A stretch of 43,889 nucleotides of DNA from Gammaproteobacteria bacterium (GTDB taxonomy: Bacteria > Pseudomonadota > Gammaproteobacteria > GRL18), in contig JADGEK010000036.1 in NCBI GenBank assembly GCA_016744395.1, positions 1-43,889 of the forward strand, given 5' to 3'. Position numbers and translations under genes: made by a program. Positions 36,931 to 43,889 of this stretch are shown here, piece by piece. The notes beneath the pieces are model-generated. The model made no database searches, was not told the DNA's origin, and saw nothing but the letters and a program-made list of their open reading frames with translations. How positions within the stretch are numbered: position 1 is the first letter of the stretch; every line of letters begins with the position of its first letter.

Positions 36931-38841
36931 TTAATGCCCAAAGTGTTTGATTTCATCTGACATTTTAGCAATCAACTCATCGCTCTTCATAGTGCCTAAA
37001 TCTTCGCCACTCATAGTACGGACTGCAATGACATTACTCTCAATTTCTCTATCACCTGCCACCAGAATATAGGGAGTTCTGCCTAAAGTATGCTCACGAA
37101 TTTTAAAGCCAATTTTTTCATTTCTTAAATCAGTGTCAGCACGTAAACCTGCATCTTTTAGTTTTTGCGCAAAAGCCCTGACATAATCAGCCTGCTTGTC
37201 GGTAATACCCATGACGACTGCTTGTACTGGTGATAGCCATAAAGGCATTTTACCCGCATGTTCTTCAATTAGAATACCAATAAAACGTTCAAGAGAACCT
37301 AAAATTGCCCTGTGAATCATGACAGGTACTGCCTTTTCACCCTGTTCATCAATAAAATGTGCATCCAGGCGGCCAGGCATTGAGAAATCAACCTGTGCAG
37401 TACCGCACTGCCATACCCTACCTAAACAATCTTTTAATGAGAATTCAATTTTAGGGCCATAGAATGCACCTTCTCCAGGCTGTAATTCCCAATCCAGTTC
37501 TTTGCTGTTGAGTGATGCTTCTAAAGCGGCTTCTGCTTTATCCCAGACGTCATCAGCACCGACTCGTTTTTCTGGACGAGTAGACAATTTAACCAAAACT
37601 TCAGTAAAGCCAAAATCTTTATAAACATCAAAGAGCAAATCAATAAAAGCTGATATTTCACTCTGAATCTGATCTTCAGTACAAAAAATATGTGCATCAT
37701 CCTGAACAAAGTTTCTGACTCGCATCAGACCATGTAATGTACCTGATGGTTCATTACGATGGCAGGAGCCAAATTCAGCCATACGTAAAGGTAAATCCCG
37801 GTAAGATTTCAAGCCCATATTAAAAATCTGAATATGACAAGGACAATTCATTGGCTTGACAGCATAATCACGATTTTCTGATGACGTGGTAAACATCATG
37901 TCACCAAATTTATCCCAATGGCCTGATTTCTCCCAAAGGCTACGATCAACAACTTGCGGAGTACGTACTTCTTGATAGTTATGCTTAACTAATACATTTC
38001 GGATGTATTGCTCAACTTCCTGATAGATGATCCAGCCTTTTTCATGCCAGAAAACCATACCTGGCGCTTCTTCCTGCATATGAAATAAATCAAGCTTCTT
38101 GCCCAGCTTACGATGATCACGCTTTTCTGCTTCTTCAAGACGGCGCAAATAGGCTTTTAAATCTTTTTTATTACTCCATGCTGTGCCATAAATACGTTGC
38201 AGCATTTCATTATTAGAATCACCACGCCAGTATGCACCCGCTAGCTTCATTAATTTGAAAGCTTTGATTTTTCCTGTAGAGGGCACATGCGGGCCTCGGC
38301 ATAGATCAATAAAATCACCTTGCTGATAGAGTGATAAATCTTCATTCGCTGGAATACTTTCAATGATTTCAGCTTTATATTCTTCACCCATATCACGAAA
38401 AAACTGCACCGCATCATCACGAGATTTTACCGAACGGGTGATGCTATGATTTTCTTTGGCCAATTCAGCCATTTTTTTCTCAATGGCAATCAAATCTTCC
38501 GGGGTGAAGCTTTCTTCATAGGAAAAGTCATAATAGAAACCATCTTCGATGATAGGGCCAATGGTCACCTGAGCTTTTGGGAACAAACTTTTAACAGCTT
38601 GAGCTAATAAGTGCGCAGCAGAGTGGCGAATAACTTCCAGCCCCTCAGCATCGCGTTCTGTCACAATGGCTAACTCAACATCTTTATTGATAACATAGGA
38701 CGTGTCCAGTAACTGGCCGTCTATTTTTCCAGCTAATGCTGCTTTTGCCAGGCCAGGGCCAATATCAGCAGCCACATCATGGATTGAAACAGCAGAATCG
38801 AATTCTCGAGAAGAACCATCAGGTAAAGTCACTACAGGCAT
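36931..38841 (-). CDS. thrS: Threonyl-tRNA synthetase
   Basis: 636 residues from ATG 38841 ([14 protein letters not shown], the canonical start); the in-frame TTG at 38856 is less likely. Domains: TGS (about 1-60), editing domain with zinc-like His/Cys features ([26 protein letters not shown]), class II core ([53 protein letters not shown]) and the C-terminal anticodon-binding domain. It heads the translation operon as in E. coli. In E. coli ThrS represses its own mRNA by binding a tRNA-like leader; a comparable fold was not established here. Confidence 0.98.
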   Translation of the reverse strand: MPVVTLPDGSSREFDSAVSIHDVAADIGPGLAKAALAGKIDGQLLDTSYVINKDVELAIVTERDAEGLEVIRHSAAHLLAQAVKSLFPKAQVTIGPIIEDGFYYDFSYEESFTPEDLIAIEKKMAELAKENHSITRSVKSRDDAVQFFRDMGEEYKAEIIESIPANEDLSLYQQGDFIDLCRGPHVPSTGKIKAFKLMKLAGAYWRGDSNNEMLQRIYGTAWSNKKDLKAYLRRLEEAEKRDHRKLGKKLDLFHMQEEAPGMVFWHEKGWIIYQEVEQYIRNVLVKHNYQEVRTPQVVDRSLWEKSGHWDKFGDMMFTTSSENRDYAVKPMNCPCHIQIFNMGLKSYRDLPLRMAEFGSCHRNEPSGTLHGLMRVRNFVQDDAHIFCTEDQIQSEISAFIDLLFDVYKDFGFTEVLVKLSTRPEKRVGADDVWDKAEAALEASLNSKELDWELQPGEGAFYGPKIEFSLKDCLGRVWQCGTAQVDFSMPGRLDAHFIDEQGEKAVPVMIHRAILGSLERFIGILIEEHAGKMPLWLSPVQAVVMGITDKQADYVRAFAQKLKDAGLRADTDLRNEKIGFKIREHTLGRTPYILVAGDREIESNVIAVRTMSGEDLGTMKSDELIAKMSDEIKHFGH

Positions 38842-38885
38842 TATATTATGAACCAATAAAGTTAAAAGTATTAAAAAAGCCCATT

Positions 38886-38891
38886 ATTATA
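38886..38891 (-). promoter_or_regulatory. -10 box of the thrS promoter
   Basis: On the minus strand GCGCTATAATAATGG contains a perfect TATAAT about 45 bases upstream of the thrS ATG; TTTAAG 17 bases before it is a weak -35. Confidence 0.55.
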
Positions 38892-38990
38892 GCGCACTAA
38901 ATTGGCAGCTTAAAGTATGGTTTGACATAAATAGGACAAAGTAATGTAAGAAAAAAATAAAAAAGCGAACTCTACATAAAGTTTTTTAAC

Positions 38991-39021
38991 ATTCCTACAA
39001 GATTTTAAGAATATTCCTACA
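38991..39021 (+). repeat. Direct repeat ATTCCTACA upstream of the small ORF at 39089
   Basis: ATTCCTACA occurs at 38991-38999 and 39013-39021. The starts are 22 bp apart, about two helical turns, so both face the same side of DNA. It could be a tandem regulator site for the ORF at 39089 or for divergent thrS. Confidence 0.4.
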
Positions 39022-39088
39022 TTTATATGGCAAGGTAGTTATTATAATTAGTCATTAAATAGGAACAATAATAACTTTTAGGTGAGAC

Positions 39089-39283
39089 ATGAGTAGCACT
39101 GAGCAGGAATCGGATCAGCTCCTGCAAGAAATCATACAATTAGAGGTTGAAATCGATAAAGTCATGGCACTCAATGGTAACCGTGAAGACTTTGTTGTGA
39201 AGCAATATCGTAAATTCATTTTGGCTAAAAGAAACAAAATGAATAAAATGAACTTCGGGTATAAGGATTTATTACCCCATTAA
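39089..39283 (+). CDS. Small conserved-looking protein of 64 residues, unknown function
   Basis: ATG 39089 follows TAGGTGAG at good spacing. The product (MSSTEQESDQLLQEIIQLEV...) is a predicted helix or coiled coil, acidic at the N-terminus and basic in the second half (KQYRKFILAKRNKMNKMN). It has no signal or membrane segment and no cysteine. I do not recognise the family. It is divergent from thrS, with a phased direct repeat in the promoter region, and converges with phosphofructokinase. Confidence 0.65.
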   Translation: MSSTEQESDQLLQEIIQLEVEIDKVMALNGNREDFVVKQYRKFILAKRNKMNKMNFGYKDLLPH

Positions 39284-39374
39284 AACGGTTATGCCAGTAG
39301 AACTTATCTCAATACGATTTTAGCCAGGGCATTCCCCACACAACACTCAGAATTATCACTTAGCAGTCCACTTT

Positions 39375-40430
39375 TTAGATACCTAAACAAATCCCAAGAT
39401 TTTTCAAGCTATCTAACAACGGGTGATCATCAGGAATAATTCGACGATTTCCTGCAATTTCTTCTAAAGGCACAGGCACTGCATACCCACCCTGGTCTGC
39501 CACCATGACACCTGATTTTCCTTCAACAATCAAATCAACGGCTTTGGTCCCCAAATTAGTTGCCAGTATTCTATCAGCAGCTGAAGGACTCCCACCTCTC
39601 ATCACATGCCCTAAGCTGGTTAAACGGGTTTCAAGCCCTGTTAACTCTGCCAGACGGTGTGTTAGGTGAACCGCTGCACTGTCTTCAGAATCAGTGGCAA
39701 TCTCAGTTTCATCAATGGGTCGAGCCCCCTCTGCTACCGCAACAATAGAAAAACGTTTGCCTTTACGATTACGCCCAATCAAGGCTTTCTTAATGACATT
39801 AATGTCATAGGGAATTTCAGGGATCACTACCACATCTGCACCGCCAGCTAAGCCTGAGGCCGCCGTTAACCAACCCGTATTATGGCCCATAACCTCTACG
39901 ACCATCACACGGTGATGGCTTGAAGCCGTTGAGTGCAGTCGATCAATGGCTTCTGTCGCAATTTCAACGGCTGTATCATAACCAAAACACAGGTCTGTCC
40001 CCCAAACATCATTATCGATGGTTTTTGGTAAGGTAATGATATTCATATCTGTTTTTTTGAGCAGACGCATGGCATTTTTTTGTGTGCCACCGCCGCCAAT
40101 ACAAACTAGAGCATCCAAATGCAACTTATGATAATTTTCTTCTGCCTGAGCAATGGTATCAATGACTTTATCACCAATGGCCATTTTATGAGGCTTGTCA
40201 CGGCTGGTGCCTAAAATGGTGCCTCCCAGCGTTAAGATACCAGACAGTGCCGTGTCATCTAATCGTTCATAACGATTTTCTGCCAGGCCTCTAAAACCAT
40301 CAAGAAAACCAATCACTTCCATACCATATTGATTAATCGCTGATTTTGCCACACCTCGAATTGCCGCATTCAACCCCTGACAATCCCCGCCTGCTGTCAA
40401 AATACCAATTGATTTTGAATCATTATTCAT
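39375..40430 (-). CDS. pfkA: 6-phosphofructokinase, probably of the diphosphate/mixed-substrate type
   Basis: 351 residues, cytoplasmic. PFK family landmarks: [18 protein letters not shown] at the N-terminus, [11 protein letters not shown] (about 109-119), [12 protein letters not shown] (about 135-146), [22 protein letters not shown] and [14 protein letters not shown]. The Lys in PKTIDND replaces the Gly of ATP-type enzymes (PGTIDND) and is the residue linked to diphosphate use. The GGDG metal/ATP loop is GGGG here, lacking the Asp of E. coli PfkA. Together these suggest the 'mixed' group III clade, where PPi, ATP or both may be used. It cannot be settled from sequence alone. The ribosome site before ATG 40430 is weak. 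Confidence 0.92.
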   Translation of the reverse strand: MNNDSKSIGILTAGGDCQGLNAAIRGVAKSAINQYGMEVIGFLDGFRGLAENRYERLDDTALSGILTLGGTILGTSRDKPHKMAIGDKVIDTIAQAEENYHKLHLDALVCIGGGGTQKNAMRLLKKTDMNIITLPKTIDNDVWGTDLCFGYDTAVEIATEAIDRLHSTASSHHRVMVVEVMGHNTGWLTAASGLAGGADVVVIPEIPYDINVIKKALIGRNRKGKRFSIVAVAEGARPIDETEIATDSEDSAAVHLTHRLAELTGLETRLTSLGHVMRGGSPSAADRILATNLGTKAVDLIVEGKSGVMVADQGGYAVPVPLEEIAGNRRIIPDDHPLLDSLKNLGICLGI

Positions 40431-40545
40431 ATTTATTATCTTTTGTTATGTTATTAGAAATTGCTTGTTCGCAGTTAAATCAATATGTCCAGTCGTCAGA
40501 AAAGAGGCATAAAGCAAGACGAAAATTTCTATACCCATTTTATTT

Positions 40546-41328
40546 CTAATCCTGTCTTATCGCTCTTAATTTTTCAAGTTCTGACGTCCGCTTTCTGACA
40601 TCTTTATACGCTTTTTTGAAGTAGGAACGAAGTGTTTTTTTAACATTTTTTGCAGCCTCCCTGACGGGAATTTCTTTCAACACACAAAAAATAGCTAATG
40701 AATAGGTAATATCATATTGAGACAAATAGGCCGTACGATTAACAGTTGTTGGCTGACAACTGCCACAGGTGACATTACGGTAAACAAACGCACTATTGGC
40801 AAACATCAAACCAAAGCCCATAAAAACAGACAAAACTTCGGTTACATGAGGCCAGTTTTCTTCACCACCAGGCGGCATATCCTGAGCCATAGAACCCAGA
40901 TAGTGTGACAAAGTATGTGCGAAAGAAGCAATAATGGCCTCTGGATTTCTAACCTGCCGAGGATCGTACAAAATCAGCAAACGATCTTCATCGAGCGCAT
41001 CATCAGGCTCAACGCCCTGAGTATCACGCAATGCACCCGAAACAACCACTCTTGAAGGCTGCGTAAGGCAACTTTGATCAGTAGTGAGCGTACAGGGCCA
41101 ATGTCTCAGAGCTGCATACTCTCTGACTTTATTAAAAATCAACTGTGCCATTTCATCAATATTTTCCGCATTGCCTGGGAAAAACTTATTTGAGGGTTCA
41201 ACTAACACGGATTGATTAAAAAAAATATCAGCATCAAAGTTTCTCAGAGCCCACTCATAAAGTTCAAATTGCCACTGAATGGAATCTTCATCAAGAACTG
41301 GTGGAGTTTTTAGAAAATCAAACAACAC
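40546..41328 (-). CDS. Uncharacterised protein with a degenerate HExxH-like motif
   Basis: 260 residues starting at GTG 41328 with AGAGG six bases upstream. It is soluble, with no signal peptide. SFAHTLSHYLG (His about 138 and 142) followed by WPHVTEVLSVFMGFGLMFANSAF resembles zinc-protein families with HELGHYL...TDLLTVFLGFG. Here the catalytic-type Glu is replaced by Thr. A CGSC motif occurs near residue 188. The C-terminus is basic and helical (KKTLRSYFKKAYKDVRKR). It may be a metal-binding but non-proteolytic relative. Function is unknown. It has its own upstream region and precedes phosphofructokinase on the same strand by 115 bases. Confidence 0.7.
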   Translation of the reverse strand: MLFDFLKTPPVLDEDSIQWQFELYEWALRNFDADIFFNQSVLVEPSNKFFPGNAENIDEMAQLIFNKVREYAALRHWPCTLTTDQSCLTQPSRVVVSGALRDTQGVEPDDALDEDRLLILYDPRQVRNPEAIIASFAHTLSHYLGSMAQDMPPGGEENWPHVTEVLSVFMGFGLMFANSAFVYRNVTCGSCQPTTVNRTAYLSQYDITYSLAIFCVLKEIPVREAAKNVKKTLRSYFKKAYKDVRKRTSELEKLRAIRQD

Positions 41329-41440
41329 AAAAACCTCTTTATCATCGTTTTGTCACAGAATTATACAGTCATAAAGTACTAAAATAACGCCTATATTGCT
41401 AGGTATATTCCCTATATTTTACTATATTAGCAATTAATTA

Positions 41441-41469
41441 TGGACGACATTTTTAATTACGTCTATACT
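41441..41469 (+). promoter_or_regulatory. Promoter of the Asn/Tyr/Pro-rich secreted protein gene
   Basis: TGGACG (41441-41446) and TATACT (41464-41469) are separated by 17 bases, ending 41 bases upstream of the ATG at 41511; AAGGAG then supplies the ribosome site. Confidence 0.6.
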
Positions 41470-41510
41470 GTACGGATTATTATAAATGAGCAGATGTAAG
41501 GAGAAACTAA

Positions 41511-42419
41511 ATGCTCTCTCAAAACACTAAAAATTTTAAAATTACCCTTGCTTCGCTCACAATCGCAAGCACTATTCTGGGGGGAGCCGTCAGCGCACAA
41601 CAAAACGTCGTCAGCGCGCAGCAAAATGCCGTCAACGTTCAACAAAATATTGTAAACCCTGATCAAACCGTTATTATTTCTGATCCAGAGCCTGGCATTA
41701 ATACGCAGCCAAATACATTTGATAACCAAAAATATCATTTTCCGCCTGCTAATGCAGTAACTCAAGTTCAGCAACGACGACCTGGTAATGCACAGGCTGG
41801 CAGACAGGCACAAGGCTACCCAATGCCTTACCCGTCTCAAAGACCAATAAATCCTAATGCACGACCTTATAATGGTCCACAACAAAGGTCAATGCCTATG
41901 CGCTCAGGTCCTGGTGCTCCACCCTATGGTATGCCTGGCTATAATCCTAGTTTACATCAAACACCATATAACCAAAGACCCTACGCTCAGAATCAATATA
42001 ATCGTGGGCCTTATGGTAATCCGTATAATGCAAATCCATACAATAGAAGCCCGTATAATGGGGGGCCATATGGTCGTCCCTCAAACAATGGCCCATTTGA
42101 TAAATTTGGAATGGGACCTTTTAATGGTGATTCAGCGCCTTGGGAAAGCTGGCCTTTTGGGTCTCGCGACAGCTTTTGGAATCGTAAAGAAATGCCGTTT
42201 AAAGATCAAAATCCATCAGACTGGTTCCAACCTGGCGATCCAAAGGAAGGCGCTGCCATCATGTGGGATGATCTGATTTCAGCACCTGATGATTTAGGCA
42301 CAATGCCTGGTGGTTGGAATGTACCTTCCGTTAGTGTACCCAATCCTGTTGATTTAGAAGACCAACTTGAAAAAGCCAGTAAAGAAGTCCCCGATTTAAT
42401 TCGAGTTTATAGCGATTAA
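41511..42419 (+). CDS. Secreted Asn/Tyr/Pro/Gly-rich protein, sulfur-globule-protein-like
   Basis: 302 residues. A signal peptide spans about 1-29 (LASLTIASTILGGAVSA). Three tandem QQN(V/I)V-type units follow (about 30-52), then a Pro/Gly/Asn/Tyr/Arg-rich region (about 85-200) with repeated NPYNxxPYG/RPY units. The C-terminal domain is Trp/Phe/Asp-rich (WESWPFGSRDSFWNRKEMPF, DWFQPGDPKEG, MWDDLIS). Low-complexity Tyr/Asn/Gly repeats behind a signal peptide recall the envelope proteins of periplasmic sulfur globules in sulfur oxidisers; the conserved C-terminal part is not of that type. AAGGAG and ATG 41511 make the start clear. A structural extracytoplasmic protein is likely; the exact role is inferred. 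Confidence 0.75.
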   Translation: MLSQNTKNFKITLASLTIASTILGGAVSAQQNVVSAQQNAVNVQQNIVNPDQTVIISDPEPGINTQPNTFDNQKYHFPPANAVTQVQQRRPGNAQAGRQAQGYPMPYPSQRPINPNARPYNGPQQRSMPMRSGPGAPPYGMPGYNPSLHQTPYNQRPYAQNQYNRGPYGNPYNANPYNRSPYNGGPYGRPSNNGPFDKFGMGPFNGDSAPWESWPFGSRDSFWNRKEMPFKDQNPSDWFQPGDPKEGAAIMWDDLISAPDDLGTMPGGWNVPSVSVPNPVDLEDQLEKASKEVPDLIRVYSD

Positions 42420-42429
42420 CCTGGCTTTA

Positions 42430-42459
42430 TTATTTCTCCTTGCACGCAAGGAGAAATAA
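42430..42459 (+). terminator. Strong hairpin terminator after the secreted-protein gene
   Basis: TTATTTCTCCTTG (42430-42442) pairs perfectly with CAAGGAGAAATAA (42447-42459) around a CACG loop, ten bases after the stop codon and followed by a T-rich stretch. Confidence 0.85.
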
Positions 42460-42529
42460 CTTCATTATTTTCCCCTTTTCCCACTTCAACTTTTTTCCTT
42501 CCTAAGGCAGTAATTTTCATTATTTAGGT

Positions 42530-42535
42530 TACAAT
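42530..42535 (+). promoter_or_regulatory. -10 box of the rapA promoter
   Basis: TACAAT lies 39 bases upstream of the rapA GTG start; no convincing -35 precedes it. Confidence 0.4.
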
Positions 42536-42573
42536 ACCCCCCGCAATTAAGCACACTTATTTAGAGGTTCTTT

Positions 42574-43889
42574 GTGGAAGAATTTATCCCTGGTCAACGT
42601 TGGATCAGTAATGCAGAATTACAACTCGGTCTTGGTATCATTATTGAAACCGAACATCGTACAGTCACCATTCTATTTATGGCAAGTGAAGACACTCGAA
42701 CTTATGCCAAACAAAATGCACCACTCACACGAGTCATTTATAATTGTGGTGACAGTATTAATTCTGTTGATGGCCAGACAATTGAAATTACCTCTATTTC
42801 TGATACCGACGGCATCATCACTTATACAGGTATCAATACCAGCAACGAAAGTATTTCCTTAAAAGAAAACAAGCTGGATCATTTTATTCAGCTTAACCGC
42901 CCTGCTGAACGTCTTTTCAGTGGGCAAGTTGATAAAAATTCCTGGTTTAATCTGCGTTATCAGACACTGGAGAATATAAATTCACTCGCACATTCTAAAC
43001 TGTCTGGACTCACAGGCTGTCGTACCAGCTTAATTTCACATCAGCTGTATATCGCCAATGAAGTGGCTAATCGATATGCACCAAGAGTTTTGCTTGCTGA
43101 TGAAGTTGGTTTGGGAAAAACAATTGAGGCGGGACTCATCCTTCACCACCAATTACTGAATGAACGTGCACAAAGAGTTTTAATTGTTGTTCCCGAAAGC
43201 TTGGTGCATCAATGGCTGGTAGAAATGTTACGCCGATTCAACTTAATGTTCAGCATCTTTGATGAACAACGTTGTCAGGCCATGGCAACAGACGAGTCCG
43301 ATGATGAAGAAACATTAACGAGTAACCCATTTCTCAGTGAGCAATTAGTGCTTTGCAGTTTAGAATTCCTGCAAAAAAATGAAGAGTACTATCAACAAGT
43401 ATTAGCAGGTGAGTGGGATTTATTGATTGTTGATGAAGCACATCATTTACAATGGACTCCTGAAAAATCCAGCGATGAGTATCTGCTCATAGAACAATTA
43501 GCCAAACAAATCCGTGGTGTTTTATTACTCACCGCCACACCTGAACAGTTAGGTATTGAAAGTCATTTTGCACGCTTGAGATTGCTTGATCCTGATCGAT
43601 TCCCAGACTTAAATGCATTTATTTTAGAAGAAGAAAGTTACCAGCCGATTGCACAAGCAATGGCAGCTCTCATTTCTGATGGCCGTTTTGACATTTCTGA
43701 GAACCAGACGCTGGATAAACAAACAAAGGATATTTTAAAAGACTTTCTCTGTGAAGAAGAAAATATTCAATCCCGCAGTAAGCAAGAACTCATTGAACAC
43801 ATGTTGGATCGTCATGGAACCGGCCGTGTGTTATTTCGAAATACCCGCGCCACAGTGAAAGGCTTTCCAGGCAGGCAAGTCATTTCACA
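42574..43889 (+). CDS. rapA: RNA polymerase-associated ATPase RapA, 5' part (runs off window)
   Basis: The frame is open from GTG 42574 to the window end (438 codons), preceded by AGAGG at good spacing. It starts VEEFIPGQRWISNAELQLG, matching the N-terminal Tudor-like domains of RapA. The SNF2-type helicase core shows LLADEVGLGKTIEAG (Walker A), VVPESLVHQWLVEMLRRFN, VDEAHHL (DEAH-type Walker B) and LLLTATPEQLG. RapA binds core RNA polymerase and recycles stalled or post-termination complexes. The C-terminal helicase lobe lies outside the window. There is no sign of a frameshift in the visible part. Confidence 0.97.
   Translation, partial: MEEFIPGQRWISNAELQLGLGIIIETEHRTVTILFMASEDTRTYAKQNAPLTRVIYNCGDSINSVDGQTIEITSISDTDGIITYTGINTSNESISLKENKLDHFIQLNRPAERLFSGQVDKNSWFNLRYQTLENINSLAHSKLSGLTGCRTSLISHQLYIANEVANRYAPRVLLADEVGLGKTIEAGLILHHQLLNERAQRVLIVVPESLVHQWLVEMLRRFNLMFSIFDEQRCQAMATDESDDEETLTSNPFLSEQLVLCSLEFLQKNEEYYQQVLAGEWDLLIVDEAHHLQWTPEKSSDEYLLIEQLAKQIRGVLLLTATPEQLGIESHFARLRLLDPDRFPDLNAFILEEESYQPIAQAMAALISDGRFDISENQTLDKQTKDILKDFLCEEENIQSRSKQELIEHMLDRHGTGRVLFRNTRATVKGFPGRQVIS

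Noticed and set aside
39284-39374. Terminator between the small ORF and phosphofructokinase
   Set aside because: No stable hairpin with a U-tract was found in this convergent gap.

Overview
The window is A+T-rich and very probably gammaproteobacterial. The thrS-infC-rpmI-rplT-pheS-pheT-ihfA-merR block, a RapA start, a His-rich SlyD and a NorC start all fit that group. NorC behind a perfect FNR/DNR-type box suggests nitric oxide reduction. A phosphofructokinase with a PPi-type lysine and a candidate PPi-type PEP carboxykinase beside pyruvate kinase suggest diphosphate-linked central carbon metabolism. A secreted Asn/Tyr/Gly/Pro-rich protein recalls sulfur-globule envelope proteins. A sulfur- or C1-oxidising marine lineage is a reasonable guess, but the genus cannot be read from this sequence.

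Layout. 1-2012: start of norC (minus), a repeat-rich regulatory region, a 46-codon ORF (plus) and pyruvate kinase (minus). 2355-5840: a large candidate PEP carboxykinase (plus). 5935-29578: a 23.6-kb block with every gene on the minus strand. In transcription order it holds: a membrane Ser/Thr kinase with a DUF4384-like tail; an autotransporter-type beta-barrel protein; a beta-propeller-like plus caspase (C14) protein; a putative lipoprotein alpha/beta hydrolase; a CHASE2 adenylate cyclase; a FecR-like/DUF4384 protein; an OmpA-like protein; a 1-kb gap with a 490-bp fold-back repeat; a 1686-residue repeat protein; a TPR-CHAT protease; and the ABC, HlyD and TolC parts of a type I secretion system. 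29855-30786: slyD (plus) and an RraB-like gene (minus). 30889-38841: the translation operon on the minus strand, with an ATC start for infC, a terminator-like attenuator before pheS and a long hairpin between pheS and pheT. 39089-41328: a small plus-strand ORF, phosphofructokinase and a protein with a degenerate HExxH-like motif. 41511-43889: the Asn/Tyr/Pro-rich secreted protein, a strong terminator and the 5' part of rapA.

Main point of interest. The 5935-29578 block joins envelope sensing (CHASE2, FecR-like, DUF4384-like, OmpA), two signalling outputs (cyclic nucleotide and Ser/Thr phosphorylation), two caspase-fold proteases of different families (C14 and CHAT) and a complete type I exporter with a giant probable substrate. 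My inference is a regulated surface-protein display or defence/contact system in which signalling and caspase-like proteolysis control a secreted giant protein. The domains are visible in the sequence; the joint function is not proven.
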